A stretch of DNA of 64,000 bases from Siphonodentalium dalli (Eukaryota; Mollusca; Scaphopoda; Gadilida; Siphonodentaliidae), in assembly GCA_032622095.1 (NCBI GenBank), contig CP136068.1, positions 126,423,989-126,487,988 on the forward strand, in the 5' to 3' direction. Under the pieces are notes generated by a model that saw only the letters and a program-made list of their open reading frames with translations, made no database searches and was not told the DNA's origin. Shown here piece by piece: positions 10,330 to 20,453 of the stretch (position 1 is its first letter; each line of letters opens with the position of its first letter). The position numbers were made by a program, and so were the translations under genes.

Positions 10330-11179
10330 TGTTCGAGCCTGATTATCCCCTCTTATGTCATCACCATATCATCCATATCCAAACAAATTCCCAACCATGA
10401 CAATTTATAGGTAGGCTCCCATTTACATTTATCTTCGGCTATTAAGAAACCGAAATTTTCTAAATTATTTTTCGAAATAGCACTAAGCTGTTTGATATCT
10501 GACCTAGTTTCCAGGTATTTTATAATTTCGATTCCTCTTTGACGCCAATATTTTACAATATCTCATTAGTTTTGAAAATACAAAACCGCCGAGCATAAAC
10601 CGAACGTAAAACTTTAAAAGAAGTATTTGACGCCATTTTGTTTGAATCACAACTTTCTTAATTCCAACTGAATCCAAAATACTGTTATCTGTGCTTCTGA
10701 ACATCAATATGCAATTCTGATATCGAAAGAAATAAGATAATCTCTTGTGCTACATTAGCATCTTCATATGGAAAATATTGTTTAAAAATAAATGGATTAA
10801 CATGTCGACAATTTAATACCAATCGTGACTTGCAAAATCGAATTTTGGAGACTGTTAATGGATTAACAACAGTAGGTGCTTTGTTTACTTCAGAGATTCG
10901 ACCTTTAGCTAACTATTTTTCGATTTCGGATTCCACAAAATGTGAGTTTTCAATTTTGGACTTATTGTTGCGCAAAACGTCACTGCCTGGTCTCCTAATA
11001 AAGGCGATTGCATAACCGTGCTCTAATAAATTTATAAATTTCCGAACTAGAAGGAATATTTTTCCCTTGGTCAATAGTGCGTTTTTCAATCGCTCTAAAG
11101 GCGTCGCTGTTGCAACATTTTGTTGTTTAACAGACTTGTCTGGTGTAAGTGCACTGTCGACCTGCTCTTTATATTTCAA
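10330..11179 (-). pseudogene. Reverse transcriptase of the YR retrotransposon, catalytic motif lost
   Basis: From the minus-strand start: 'LERLKNALLTKG', 'LLEHGYAIAFI', 'RNNKSKIENSHFV..EIEK' then a stop. This is followed by 'GRISEVNKAPTVVNPLTV', 'SRLVLNCRHVNPFIFKQYF', 'FTFGLCSAVLYFQN', 'IVKYWRQRGIEIIKYLETRS' and 'KLSWLGICLDM'. The block order is that of DIRS-group RTs. Near 10505-10516 the expected Y-x-D-D is Y-L-E-T, so both catalytic aspartates are gone. Multiple stops and frame changes confirm it is inactive. Confidence 0.78.
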
Positions 11180-11536
11180 AGCATCTAATTCAAATATAAT
11201 ATATGAACAAATACTTATCTCATTTCTCTGTTCCGAAGCTGCAGTTTGTTTAATACAGAATGCCAGCCATCATCTCGTTCAACTCGAACCCAGCTTCATA
11301 TAAACAGCTACTCCAATGCTTTCAACCCTGATACTGTCCGGTGTTCCTTTTACTTTGAACTGGTGAGTATCTGAACTTCGAACGCTTGATAACTCATTTG
11401 GTCCGCCTGAACATAATTCTGTAAATCCATCATCTGGGAAGAAATCAGGTTCTTCATACTGTCCAGTAAATCATTAACTTGCAGTTTTATTTGCCGTTTC
11501 TTGCTCAGCGATTCTCGGTTCCAACGCCATTCTGTA
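11180..11536 (-). other. Possible gag-like leader of the YR retrotransposon
   Basis: An open minus-strand frame (to 11350) has a Gln/Leu-rich, helix-prone stretch ('KLQVNDLLDSMKNLISSQMMDLQ') before the RT. Its position fits an ORF1/Gag, but no signature motif is visible. The frame runs through the terminal repeat and into the inserted LINE DNA, so its 5' part is not genuine. Confidence 0.35.
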
Positions 11537-11583
11537 ATTCGCAGTTGTACGTCGACTAGAGTGACAATACTGTCCACAATACG
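11537..11583 (-). repeat. Terminal repeat BC, first 47 bp (split by LINE insertion)
   Basis: Matches 6290-6336. The remaining 143 bp of this terminus resume at 22132. ATACG occurs at both breakpoints (11579-11583 and 22128-22132), so it marks the 5-bp target-site duplication (CGTAT on the other strand) of the insert. Confidence 0.88.
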
Positions 11584-11744
11584 GCATCTACTACTATGGG
11601 GGGTTTGGGAAACTTTCCCGGGAAGATTTGAAAGGGGCAGAACCCCTCTCCTACAACCCACTGTTGAATTTAATTATGATACATGTAATGGTGTTACATT
11701 AACATGAGATTGGTGAGGGTGAAATGAAAATGATCTAGACATAG

Positions 11745-12559
11745 TTATTTCTTTTTCTTGGCTTTCTTTTTTTTTCTGTGTTGGAGTTCTGTTTGTTCTT
11801 GTTGTTGTTGTTGTAAATGGAGATCTATTTGTTGTTTTAGTTGTTCCTGTTGTTGCTTTCTTTGCTGGAACATCAGGTTCACTCTTTCGGCTTCTGCCTG
11901 AGCCTCCAGCGCGCTCTTAACTACTTCTTCGATGGAGAGAGTGGAGCTGGTGCTGGTGGTGCTGTTGTTGTTGTTGGTGCAGCTGGCGGACACCGGGATG
12001 TGTTGGTAATCCGGTGTCCGAGGTGTATAGCTATCCAGTTCCACGTCGAAGCTGGCGGCAGGAACATCTGGGTGGTATCCACGTCCCTGTCTCCGCAAGC
12101 TTCGACGACGACAGCAGGGACCTCCGGCAGATCCACGGGGTCCCTGCTGGCTGGTGCTATGTCGTCAGTCTCCGTGCAGGTCGGGTCGTCTGGGCGTCTC
12201 TCAGACAACTCCGGCCTGCCGGCTGTGACACTGGACGACTGAACCACGTGGGGAGGGGTGACCGGTCGATCAACGGTCGCCCCCATCTTCTTCTTCCACT
12301 TCACCCGTCTAGCAGCATCCATTCGGCGCCTAGAAGGAGTCTTTTTCTTCGTAGGCCCGGTCTTCATCTTCTGCATGGTGCAGCGGGTGGCTTTGGCGTT
12401 GACGTCCCGGTCTTTAGATTTCTGGTTACCAGCATCTTTGGTCCTGAACTCCAAGCAAAGTGTCAAGTAGCCCCCGCTAGACTGGAGAGACCAACTAGCG
12501 ATCTTAACTACCCCACTACTTTGCACTGCAAGCAACGCGGCTTCGGGGATCAAGTCCAT
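11745..12559 (-). pseudogene. Basic, Gln-rich ORF of an unidentified element
   Basis: The first frame (12559-11921) begins 'MDLIPEAALLAVQSSG', then has 'ASWSLQSSGGYLTL' and a basic 'KKTPSRRRMDAARRVKWKKK' stretch. Near 12090 the frame slips into the one that runs from 12098 to 11745, with Asn/Ser/Thr tracts, a Gln-rich coiled coil and a lysine-only tail. The W-x-x-x-S-x-G-G plus P-S-R-R-R-x-D pairing recalls, from memory only, a family of uncharacterised transposon-linked proteins in invertebrates. A role as RNA-binding ORF1 is plausible but unproven. The sequence after it has strong hairpins (near 11600-11650), as in a LINE 3'UTR. Confidence 0.5.
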
Positions 12560-12705
12560 AATAGCGTCCTAAGCCTAATCCAAAACCATCTCACTGGCGC
12601 TAAGCACGGGGGCAGCTGCAACCTAGATCGCGACCACACAACTCACCCGTGCTCAGTGTCTGACAAGAGGAACAGCAGACAAACAAAGCAATAATGAACT
12701 GTCCC

Positions 12706-12887
12706 GCTCGACTCCTGTTGTTGAGTCGTTTCCGGCCGAAGGCCGGGTAGGGTGGTCGGACTGCAGTGTGCAAGTCCCTTCACCCTTTCTTGATTTTTCG
12801 ATGGGGATCGATCTTGTGGCTGCCGTGGTTACTGTGGTTGGAGGCAAAGCGGCGGAAGCGTGGTGGAGTCGTCAGGTGCTGTCGAGG
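12706..12887 (-). other. Jockey-like LINE 3'UTR, left copy
   Basis: Shares with 17380-17589 the block GCTCGACTCCTGTTGTTG, a CCGGCCGAAGGCCGG hairpin and GGAGGCAAAGC.G.GGAAGCGTGGTGGAG (plus-strand reading). Identity between the two copies stops just left of 12706, which marks the 3' end of the element. Confidence 0.7.
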
Positions 12888-15667
12888 TTATATGGGTCTG
12901 TCTGTTGCGTCTAGTTGTAGGATGGACTTTGTCTTTTTCGTGGTGAGTAGTTGATTTCTAACTTGTAGTTCTAGGAGGAGTGGGCTGTTGTCTAGTCGGG
13001 ATAGTGTCATGTTTCTGAGATCCATCAGTCTTTGCTTGATTGTAGGTATGTTCGCTGCGTCGTGGAGGGCGTTGGTCGGTGTCCATGGTGGTTGGCGGAG
13101 CGCGATGCGGAGTGCTTGGTTTTGGACTTTCTGTAGTTTTTCAATGTATGTCTTTGGGGCTGCTGTGAGGATGGCAGCACCGTACTCCATGACTGGTCGG
13201 ACGTAGATTTGGTAGAGGTCGATGAGGGTTTGGCTGTTGGTTCCCCAGTCTGTTCCCAGGAGGCATCGTAGTAGATTTGTTCTTTTTCGGGCTTTATCGG
13301 CTATCTTGTTGATGTGAGGGATGAAGGTCATTTGCTGGTCTAGTGTTATTCCTAGTAGGATCGCTTGGTTGGATGGTTGGATTGACTCGTTGTCTATCTT
13401 GATGTCGATGGATTGTGTTGTTTTTCTTCTGTGGAATATGATGAGTTGGGTCTTTTTGGCGTTGAGTTTAATTCTCCATTTTGAGCACCATGTTGATAGG
13501 TCGTCGAGTGTCTTTTGTAGTCTTTTCTGGGGTTTGTACGAGTCATCCAGAGTCCTAGGTCGTCGGCGAACTGTGATATTTCAACGTTGTTTCTCTTGTC
13601 CATGGGTAGGTCGTTGGCGTAGATTAAGAAGAGGAGTGGGCTTAGTACTGATCATTGTGGTGTTCCGGCGCGTAGGTGGACTGGGTTTGATGTTTCGTTG
13701 TTGATGCGGACGCTGAGTTGACGGTCTTTTAGGAATGAGGAGATGAGGCGTGTGTATTTTCTTGCAAGGTTGAGGTGGCTGATCTTGTATCGGAGGCCGT
13801 CGTGCCATACTGAGTCGAATGCTTTTTCTACGTCTAGGAAGACTGCGGCTGTTGTCCAGTTTTTTCCTAGGGATAGTCGGACGTCTTCTGCTATTCTGAT
13901 GATGTGTTCTATGCCCTCTTTTCCTTGTCGGTAACCGCGCTGCCATGGATTGAAAAAGTTGGAGGAATCTAGGTGGTCTCGGAGTCTGCTGCTGATTATT
14001 CTCTCGAAGAGTTTTCCTGTACATTGAAGAAGGCTGATGGGTCGGTAGTTGCTAGGGATGGATCGGTCTTTGTCTGGCTTTGGGATCATTACTCCTACTG
14101 CTGTTTTCCATGCTGTTGGGAAGTATCCAATGGTTAGGCATGCATTGAAGAGTAACAGTAGTCTGGCGAAGAAGGCTGGTGGAGCTTGTCGAAGTATTGA
14201 GTATGTGATGCTGTCGTTGCCTGGAGCTGAATTGTTTTTTCCCTTCTTTAGATTGGATATTATCTCTTCGTGTGTGATGGGTGATGCAATGGGAAAGACT
14301 TCATCCAGGTCGCTGTCGGTGTTGTTTAGTGGTTGGAAGAGGTCTGGATTGTCTTTGATATGGTTTTCAACGGTCGTTTTGAAGTTGTCGTCGTATGCTG
14401 CGCCTTGGTGGGTGTTGTGGATCATTTTTAGATTTTCTGCGAAGGTCTCTGCTTTTTCGTTGTCTCCTGAGGTAAGGTTTCCGTCTGGTTTTTTTAGGGG
14501 TTTTTCCGTTTTGTTGTTGGTTGTTCCGGTGCCGGTTAGGGTTTTGAATGTTTTCCAGAAGTTTTTGTTCATTTTCATGTTGCCGAGTTCTGTTGTTGCT
14601 CGCTGCCAGGATTCAGATTTTACTTTTTTCACTGCTGCTTTGACTTGTTTGTTCATTGAGTTGTAGAGATGTTTGTAGTGGGGGTCTCCTGGATTTTTCT
14701 GCTGAAGTCTTCGTAGTTTTCGTTTTAGTCGGATCATGTTGAGGGTTTCCGGGGAGACTCGCCATGCTGTGGTGTTGACTTGTTGTTTCGGGCATGCTAT
14801 GTCTAGGGCGGCGTCTATGGTTTTTGAGAGCTGTTGGCATGTAGTGTCGATGTTGGTTGTTGTCGTGATGGATGGGGTGTCTATGTTGTCGGTGATGTGT
14901 TGACGGAAGAGGTCCCAGTTGGCTTTTTTGAGGTTGCGGCGCATAGTTTTCTGGTGGCGATCTACGCTGGCGTTGCTGATCTTGATGTGGAGGGGTAGAT
15001 GGTCGCTGGAGATGTCGTCTCCTACTTGGCACTGGAATCCTTTTGTGGTGATGGATGGGGTGGCGATGGCTAGGTCGAGGATGTCCCATGTGTTGGTTGG
15101 AGCGTGGTAATGTGTTGGTTCGTCTTCGTGGTTCAATATGATTAGATCTAAATCTTCGATGATGTCAAACATTCGGTCGCCGTTAGTGTTGGTCAGGTTG
15201 CAGCCGTAGATGGTGTGTTTCGCGTTGTAATCTCCGATGAAAATGCATTGTCGATGTGTAGATGTGAAGCGGTTGAAGGAGGATCTGTTGAGTTCTGTGG
15301 ATGGTGGGTTGTATGTAGCTACAATGGCAGTCTTGATGCCACGTATGGTTATCTCAACTGCCAGGGTCTCTTCGTCTATGTCTTCTGTGTTCAGCATGGC
15401 GTGTTTCAGGTCTTTGTGTATGAGTAATGCAACACCTCCCCCTTGGGTGTTCCGGTCCCGGCGCGCGATTTTGTAATTAGTGAAGTTGATCCGGCTATTG
15501 TCGTCGAGCTTGGTCTCATTAATGGCGATTATATCTGGTTGATGGTCGGTGATGTATTCTTGTAAGATTTGGCGCTTGTGTGTTAATCCGTTGATGTTAA
15601 TGTGGAACAGGTGCAACAGGCAATCAGGCGATTTCCTGTTGTTCTTTGAGTGAGTCGTGTCAGCCAT
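12888..15667 (-). pseudogene. Jockey-like LINE ORF2 (endonuclease/RT), left copy, broken
   Basis: This is colinear with the intact copy at 17590-20397 and highly similar. The first 671 codons are open, from the N-terminal 'LFHININGL' through 'NETKLDDN', 'GDYNAKH', 'SDHLPLH' and 'FLDVEKAFDSVWHDG'. It stops at 'RAGTPQ', where the intact copy continues with Gly: GGA has become TGA near 13652. Further frame changes follow around the FADD region (13600-13400). The C-terminal part is open from 13331 to 12888. No RNase H follows the RT, which fits the Jockey clade better than the I clade. Confidence 0.88.
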
Positions 15668-15709
15668 TGTAGGTGTTGAAATTGGATCTTGTTAGGTGTT
15701 GGTGTTGTT

Positions 15710-17284
15710 TTAACGTCTGAATGTGAATTGTTGTATGGCGTCTGTGCTGAGTTGTGTTCTGTAGAAGGTGTTGACAGCTTCGCTAACGTGTTGATTGACA
15801 CTTCTGTTGAGATCTTGTTTGTTTTCATCTGATGCTGTGAGAACTTTGACTAATGATGTTGTGATTACTGCGGCAAGTTTGAGTGTGTCTGTGATTTCGG
15901 CGGGTTTGCTGGTGGCTGCTGCGTATGTCAGTTTTTTTGTCTCTTTTGTTGTTACTTCTTGTTTGTACACTCTGCATCCTTTGTAGGCTGAGTGGTGGTC
16001 ATTGTCACAGTTGGCACATCTTTTTATATCGGTGGTACAATCTTGGTGTTTATGATTTCCTGCATATGATGTTGTTGTTTTTACAGAATTCTGCGGTGTG
16101 ATTAAATCTCTGACATTTGTAGCATTGGGTGACGTGTGGTTGTTCCTTGTAGTCAATAACTTTGTATTTGTTGATGTTGGACCCTAGGCGGACTCCCTTC
16201 ATCAGTTGTTGCTTGGATTCTTTGTCTGGGCAGGTTACTTTGATTTTCCAGGTCGGTTGGTCGCTATAGGAGCTTTTGAATCTTTGTATTTGATGATCAT
16301 TTCCAATGTCTTGCTTTATCTCGTCTTCTGTGACTGTAGGTGGTACCCCGCAGATAACGGCTCGATGGATTGCTTGGTTTGGTCTGTTGCTGCCGTGTGT
16401 GAGTCTGAAAGTAATGTTGTTATCTTTAAAGGTCGGTATTTCTTTGGCTTTAGTCAGTAGGTAGTGCTTAGTTTCCTCGTTTTGCGGATATATCAGGACA
16501 GTTCCGGCTCTGGTCGTTGATGTTATGATAGGATATTTCGTTGTGATAGTGCGGTGCAGGAAGTGAGGGCTCTGTTTCATTTCTTGTGTCAGGTTTTCTG
16601 CTACTATGGTGACTCTTCGTTTGTGTACGTCGTGGTTGGCTGGTTTGTTGTCAGGTCGGGTGACAGGTCGGGTGGTAGGTGCGTTGCTTCTTACTGGTGC
16701 ATCTTCTTTTCTTTTTTTTGCGGCGTGCTTATCGGGCTGATTATTTCGGGGATGTCGTTGGCTTTACGTTTCTTGTTGTTGTTGTAGAAGATGGCGAAGT
16801 CGCTGTCAGAGATGTCCGTGTCAGTAGCAGTCTGGATGTCTATTTCTTTAGTCATAGATATGTTGCTGGCTGGCACGGACGATTCGTTGTTGGGCTTAGT
16901 GGTGTCCATCTGGGTGATGTGAGTCGTTGTTGTGGTGGCTGGAGTTTCTTTGTTAGTCGGTTTGCTGGATTCTTTTATTTTTCCGTTGGTCGTTGCGTTT
17001 GTAGGTGGTTTCTTGACGTCTTTATCTCTTTTTTTCTTATCTTTTTTCTTGTCCGTATTATTGTTGTTGTTGTTGTTGTTATTGTTGTTGTTGTTGTTGT
17101 TGTTAATAACGGCTTCTGTGAGTCTTTTTATCTCTTCTTGTAGACCATTTGTTGTCTTGGTAAGACCGGTTATCTGCTGTTTCAAACTTTCATTCTCCGC
17201 CCTAAGGAGACCCAGCGCACTGAAGTCGGCGCCCTGATAAGGGCACTCGGACTCCGATGCAGCAATTTTTGCTGAGTCAGCCAT
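15710..17284 (-). pseudogene. Jockey-like LINE ORF1 (CCHC nucleic-acid-binding), left copy, broken
   Basis: Starts 'MADSAKIAASES..PYQGAD', has a short coiled coil and then a run of 16 Asn from an (AAC)n tract at 17060-17105. A one-base slip in an A-run near 16715 and a small deletion near 16060 ('FCKNNNI', then 'YAGNHKHQDC' in another frame) break it. It keeps the second and third zinc knuckles, 'CANCDNDHHSAYKGC' among them. It is otherwise colinear with the right copy. Confidence 0.85.
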
Positions 17285-17589
17285 AGTTCAGAAACTGAGT
17301 TGTGAAACAAAAAGTTGTGTTTGTAGGTAACTGCAGGAGCAAGCAAGTATGGTTGTTTGCTGTGAGCTGTGAGCTGCGCTCGACTCCTGTTGTTGTGTAG
17401 TTTCCGGCCGCAGGCCGGTTAGGATGGTCGGAATGCATTGTGCAGTTCCCTTCACCCTTTCTTTAATTCTTCGATGAAAATCGGTTGTTGAGGCTGTTGT
17501 ATTTGGAGGCAAAGCAGTGGAAGCGTGGTGGAGGAGTCGAGGCTGTTGGATTTGGCTGTTGGTTGGCTTGGTTGACGGTTGTATGGGAT
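17285..17589 (-). other. Junction of tandem LINE copies: 3'UTR of right copy and leader of left copy
   Basis: Positions 17380-17589 are the hairpin-bearing 3'UTR of the right copy (CCGGCCGCAGGCCGG at about 17404). A short repeat (GTGAGCTGTGAGCTGCGCTC) then meets the 5' leader of the left copy, which runs to its ATG at 17284. The copies are head to tail with no host sequence visible between them. Confidence 0.7.
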
Positions 17590-20397
17590 CTAGATGGGTC
17601 TGTCGGTGTTGTCGATTTCTAGGATGGACTTAGTCTTTTTGGTGGAGAGCAGCTGGTTTCGTAGATGGAGTTCTTGGATGAGTGGGCTGTTGTCGATTCT
17701 GGCGAGGGTCTGGTTTCTGAGGTCGGTTAGTCGTTGTTTCATCGTAGGTATGTCTGCTGCGTCGTGGAGGGCTTGGATTGGTGTGAAGATTGGCTGATGT
17801 AGAGCGATGCGGAGAGCTTTGTTTTGGACTTTCTGCAGGGTTTCGATTGAGCTGTTGGAGGCTGCTGTTATGATGGGTGCGCCATACTCCATTACTGGGC
17901 GGACGTATAGTTTGAAGAGGTTGATGATGGTCTGGCTGTTGGTTCCCCAGTCGGTACCTCTGAGACAACTTAGCAGGTTTGTTCTTTTTCTGGCTTTGTC
18001 AGCGACTTTTTTGATGTGCGCGGCGAAGGTCATTCGTTGGTCAAGGGTGATTCCTAGTAGGATGGCTTGGTTGGATGGTTGAACGGTCTCGTTGTCTATC
18101 TTGATGTTGATAGTCTGTGTTGTTTTTCTCTGGTGGAATATGATGAGTTGGGTTTTCTTGGCGTTGAGTTTTATTCTCCATCTAGAGCACCATGTTGATA
18201 AGTCGTCGAGGGTCTTTTGTAATCGTTTTTGTAGGATCCTGGGGTTTTTGTGTGTTGTCCAGAGTCCTAGGTCGTCGGCGAATTGTGAGATTTCTACGTT
18301 GTTTCTTGGGTTGGTGGGTATGTCATTGGCGTATATCAGGAAGAGGAGTGGGCTGAGTACTGATCCTTGTGGGGTTCCGGCGCGTAGGAATACTGGGCTG
18401 GATGTGTCGTTGTTGATGCGGACGCTGAGTTGACGATCTTGTAGGAAAGAGGATACTAGTCGTGTGTATTTTCGGGCGATGTTGAGCTGGCTGAACTTGT
18501 ATCTTAGGCCGTCGTGCCATACGGAATCGAAGGCCTTCTCAACGTCAAGAAATACTGCAGCTGTTAACCAGTTTTTGCCAAGGGATAGTCGGGCGTCTTC
18601 AGCTAGTCGAACGATGTGTTCCATGCCTTCTTTGCCTTGTCGGTAGCCACGCTGCCACGGGTTGAAGAAGTTGGATGATTCAAGGTGCTCTCGCAGTCGG
18701 CTGCTGATAATTCTTTCGAATAGTTTCCCGGTACATTGGAGGAGGCTGATGGGTCGATAGTTGTTGGGAATGGCGCGGTCTTTTTCTGGCTTGGGTATCA
18801 TGATACCGACGGCGGTTTTCCATGCTGTTGGGAAGTATCCAATGGTCAGGCAGGCGTTGAATAGAAGGAGTAGTCTGGCGAAGAAGGCTGGAGGGGCTTG
18901 TCGTAGGATGGCGTATGCGATGTTGTCGTTGCCTGGTGCTGAGTTGCCTTTTCCCTTCTTTAGGTTAGATGCGATTTCGTCTTGTGTGATTGGAGATGCT
19001 ACGGGGAAGACATCATCGTGGTCGTTGGTGGTACTTGGAAGTGGTTTGAAGAGGTCGTGGTTGTCTTTGATGTGGTTTTCTACAGTTGCTTTGAAGGCGT
19101 CGTCGTAGGCTGGGCCTTGGTGGGTGTTGTGGATTTTTTGAAGGTTGTCGGCGAAGGCTTCTGCTTTTTCTTTGTCTCCTGAGGTCAGACTGCCATCGGT
19201 TTTTTTGAGGGGTTTTTCTGTGCTGTTGTTGTTTTTTCCTGTGCCGGTAAGGGATTTGAAGGTACTCCAGAAGTTTCTGTTCATTCTTTTATCGCCGAGT
19301 TCGGTTGTCGACCGCTGCCAGGATGCTTGTTTTTCTTTTTTGACTGCCGTTTTGACTTGTCTGTTCATGTTGTTGTAAAGATTTCGGTAGTACATGTCGT
19401 TTGGGTTTTTCTGCTGTAGTCTTCTTAGCTTGCGTTTAAGTCGGATCATTTTCAGAGTTTCGGGGGAGACTCGCCATGCTGTGGTGTTGACTTGTTGTTT
19501 CGGGCATGCTGTATCTAGGGCTGATTCGAGGGTTTGGGATAGGTGCTGGCATGTCGCGTCAATGTCGCTGGTTGATGTGATGGGTGAATTGTCTATGCTG
19601 TTGGTGAGTTGCTGTCGGAAACTGTCCCAGTCGGCTTTATTTAGGTTGCGGCGGAGGGTTTTCGGGTGGCGATCGGTTGAGGCATTGCTGGATCTTATGT
19701 GTACGGGTAGGTGGTCGCTGGATACGTCGTCTCCAATATAGCACATGATTCCTTTAGATGCGATGGATGGAGTGGCAATGGCTAGGTCTAGGATGTCCCA
19801 TTTGTTGGTCGCCGCGTGGTGATGTGTTGGTTCGTCTATGTTGTTTAGTATGAGGAGATCAAGATCTTCTATGATGTTGAACATTCGGTCACCGTTTCTG
19901 TTGGTATCTTTACAGCCGTAGTAGGTGTGCTTCGCGTTGTAGTCTCCGATGAAGATGCAGTGGCGGTGGGTTGATGTGAAGTGTTTGAAGGAGGCATTGC
20001 TGAGGTCTGTGTTTGGCGGGTTATATGTGGCGATGATGGCAGTCTTGGCACTGCGAATGGTGACTTCTACTGCCAGGGTTTCTTCGTCTAGGTCGTCGGT
20101 GTTGAGCATGGCGTGTTTCAGGTCTTTATGGATGAGGAGAGCGACCCCGCCACCGTGTGCGGTACGGTCACGGCGGGCGATCTTGTAGTTGGTGAAGCTA
20201 ACCCTGCTGTTGTCGTTGAGTTTCGTTTCGTTGATGGCGATAACGTCTGGTTGTTGGTCGGTGATGTACTCTTGAAGAATTTGGCGTTTAGCAGATAGTC
20301 CGTTTATGTTAACGTGGAGTAGGTGAAAAGAGTGTTTTTGTGTGGGCAAGTTGTGTGTGTGGCGTGTTGTTGTAGTCTGTTTGGTCGTGTCAGCCAT
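17590..20397 (-). CDS. Jockey-like LINE ORF2: APE endonuclease + reverse transcriptase, intact
   Basis: The 935-codon frame is open. Endonuclease: Asn30/32 in 'HVNINGL', Glu57 in 'NETKL', Tyr125 in 'TYNPP', Asp152/Asn154 in 'GDYNAKH', and Ser227-Asp228-His229. RT: 'NYRPISLLQCTGKLFERI' (546-563), Asp618 in 'FLDVEKAFDSVWHDG', 'GTPQGSVLSP' (674-683), and the catalytic Asp708-Asp709 in 'QFADD'. It ends with the conserved Jockey-type tail ('VQNKALRIAL..ALHDAADIP') and no RNase H. In the family this protein nicks the target and copies the element RNA in place. ORF1 ends 56 bp upstream. With all catalytic residues and no stop, this copy looks recent. Confidence 0.92.
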   Translation of the reverse strand: MADTTKQTTTTRHTHNLPTQKHSFHLLHVNINGLSAKRQILQEYITDQQPDVIAINETKLNDNSRVSFTNYKIARRDRTAHGGGVALLIHKDLKHAMLNTDDLDEETLAVEVTIRSAKTAIIATYNPPNTDLSNASFKHFTSTHRHCIFIGDYNAKHTYYGCKDTNRNGDRMFNIIEDLDLLILNNIDEPTHHHAATNKWDILDLAIATPSIASKGIMCYIGDDVSSDHLPVHIRSSNASTDRHPKTLRRNLNKADWDSFRQQLTNSIDNSPITSTSDIDATCQHLSQTLESALDTACPKQQVNTTAWRVSPETLKMIRLKRKLRRLQQKNPNDMYYRNLYNNMNRQVKTAVKKEKQASWQRSTTELGDKRMNRNFWSTFKSLTGTGKNNNSTEKPLKKTDGSLTSGDKEKAEAFADNLQKIHNTHQGPAYDDAFKATVENHIKDNHDLFKPLPSTTNDHDDVFPVASPITQDEIASNLKKGKGNSAPGNDNIAYAILRQAPPAFFARLLLLFNACLTIGYFPTAWKTAVGIMIPKPEKDRAIPNNYRPISLLQCTGKLFERIISSRLREHLESSNFFNPWQRGYRQGKEGMEHIVRLAEDARLSLGKNWLTAAVFLDVEKAFDSVWHDGLRYKFSQLNIARKYTRLVSSFLQDRQLSVRINNDTSSPVFLRAGTPQGSVLSPLLFLIYANDIPTNPRNNVEISQFADDLGLWTTHKNPRILQKRLQKTLDDLSTWCSRWRIKLNAKKTQLIIFHQRKTTQTINIKIDNETVQPSNQAILLGITLDQRMTFAAHIKKVADKARKRTNLLSCLRGTDWGTNSQTIINLFKLYVRPVMEYGAPIITAASNSSIETLQKVQNKALRIALHQPIFTPIQALHDAADIPTMKQRLTDLRNQTLARIDNSPLIQELHLRNQLLSTKKTKSILEIDNTDRPI

Positions 20398-20453
20398 TGT
20401 AGGTGTTACAATCGGCTTGTGTGTTTGGGCGTGTCAGCTTTGGCTGTGTTGTT

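Noticed and set aside
12014-12694. 226-codon plus-strand open frame
   Set aside because: It lies opposite the minus-strand basic/Q-rich ORF, in GC-rich DNA where antisense frames stay open by chance, and has no domain.
13321-15476. Several plus-strand frames of 60-205 codons opposite the LINE ORF2 copies
   Set aside because: Antisense shadows of the minus-strand ORF2. Their composition follows the opposite strand and no motif is present.
17060-17105. (GTT)n tract as an independent microsatellite feature
   Set aside because: It encodes the poly-Asn run within ORF1 of the left LINE copy and is best described there.
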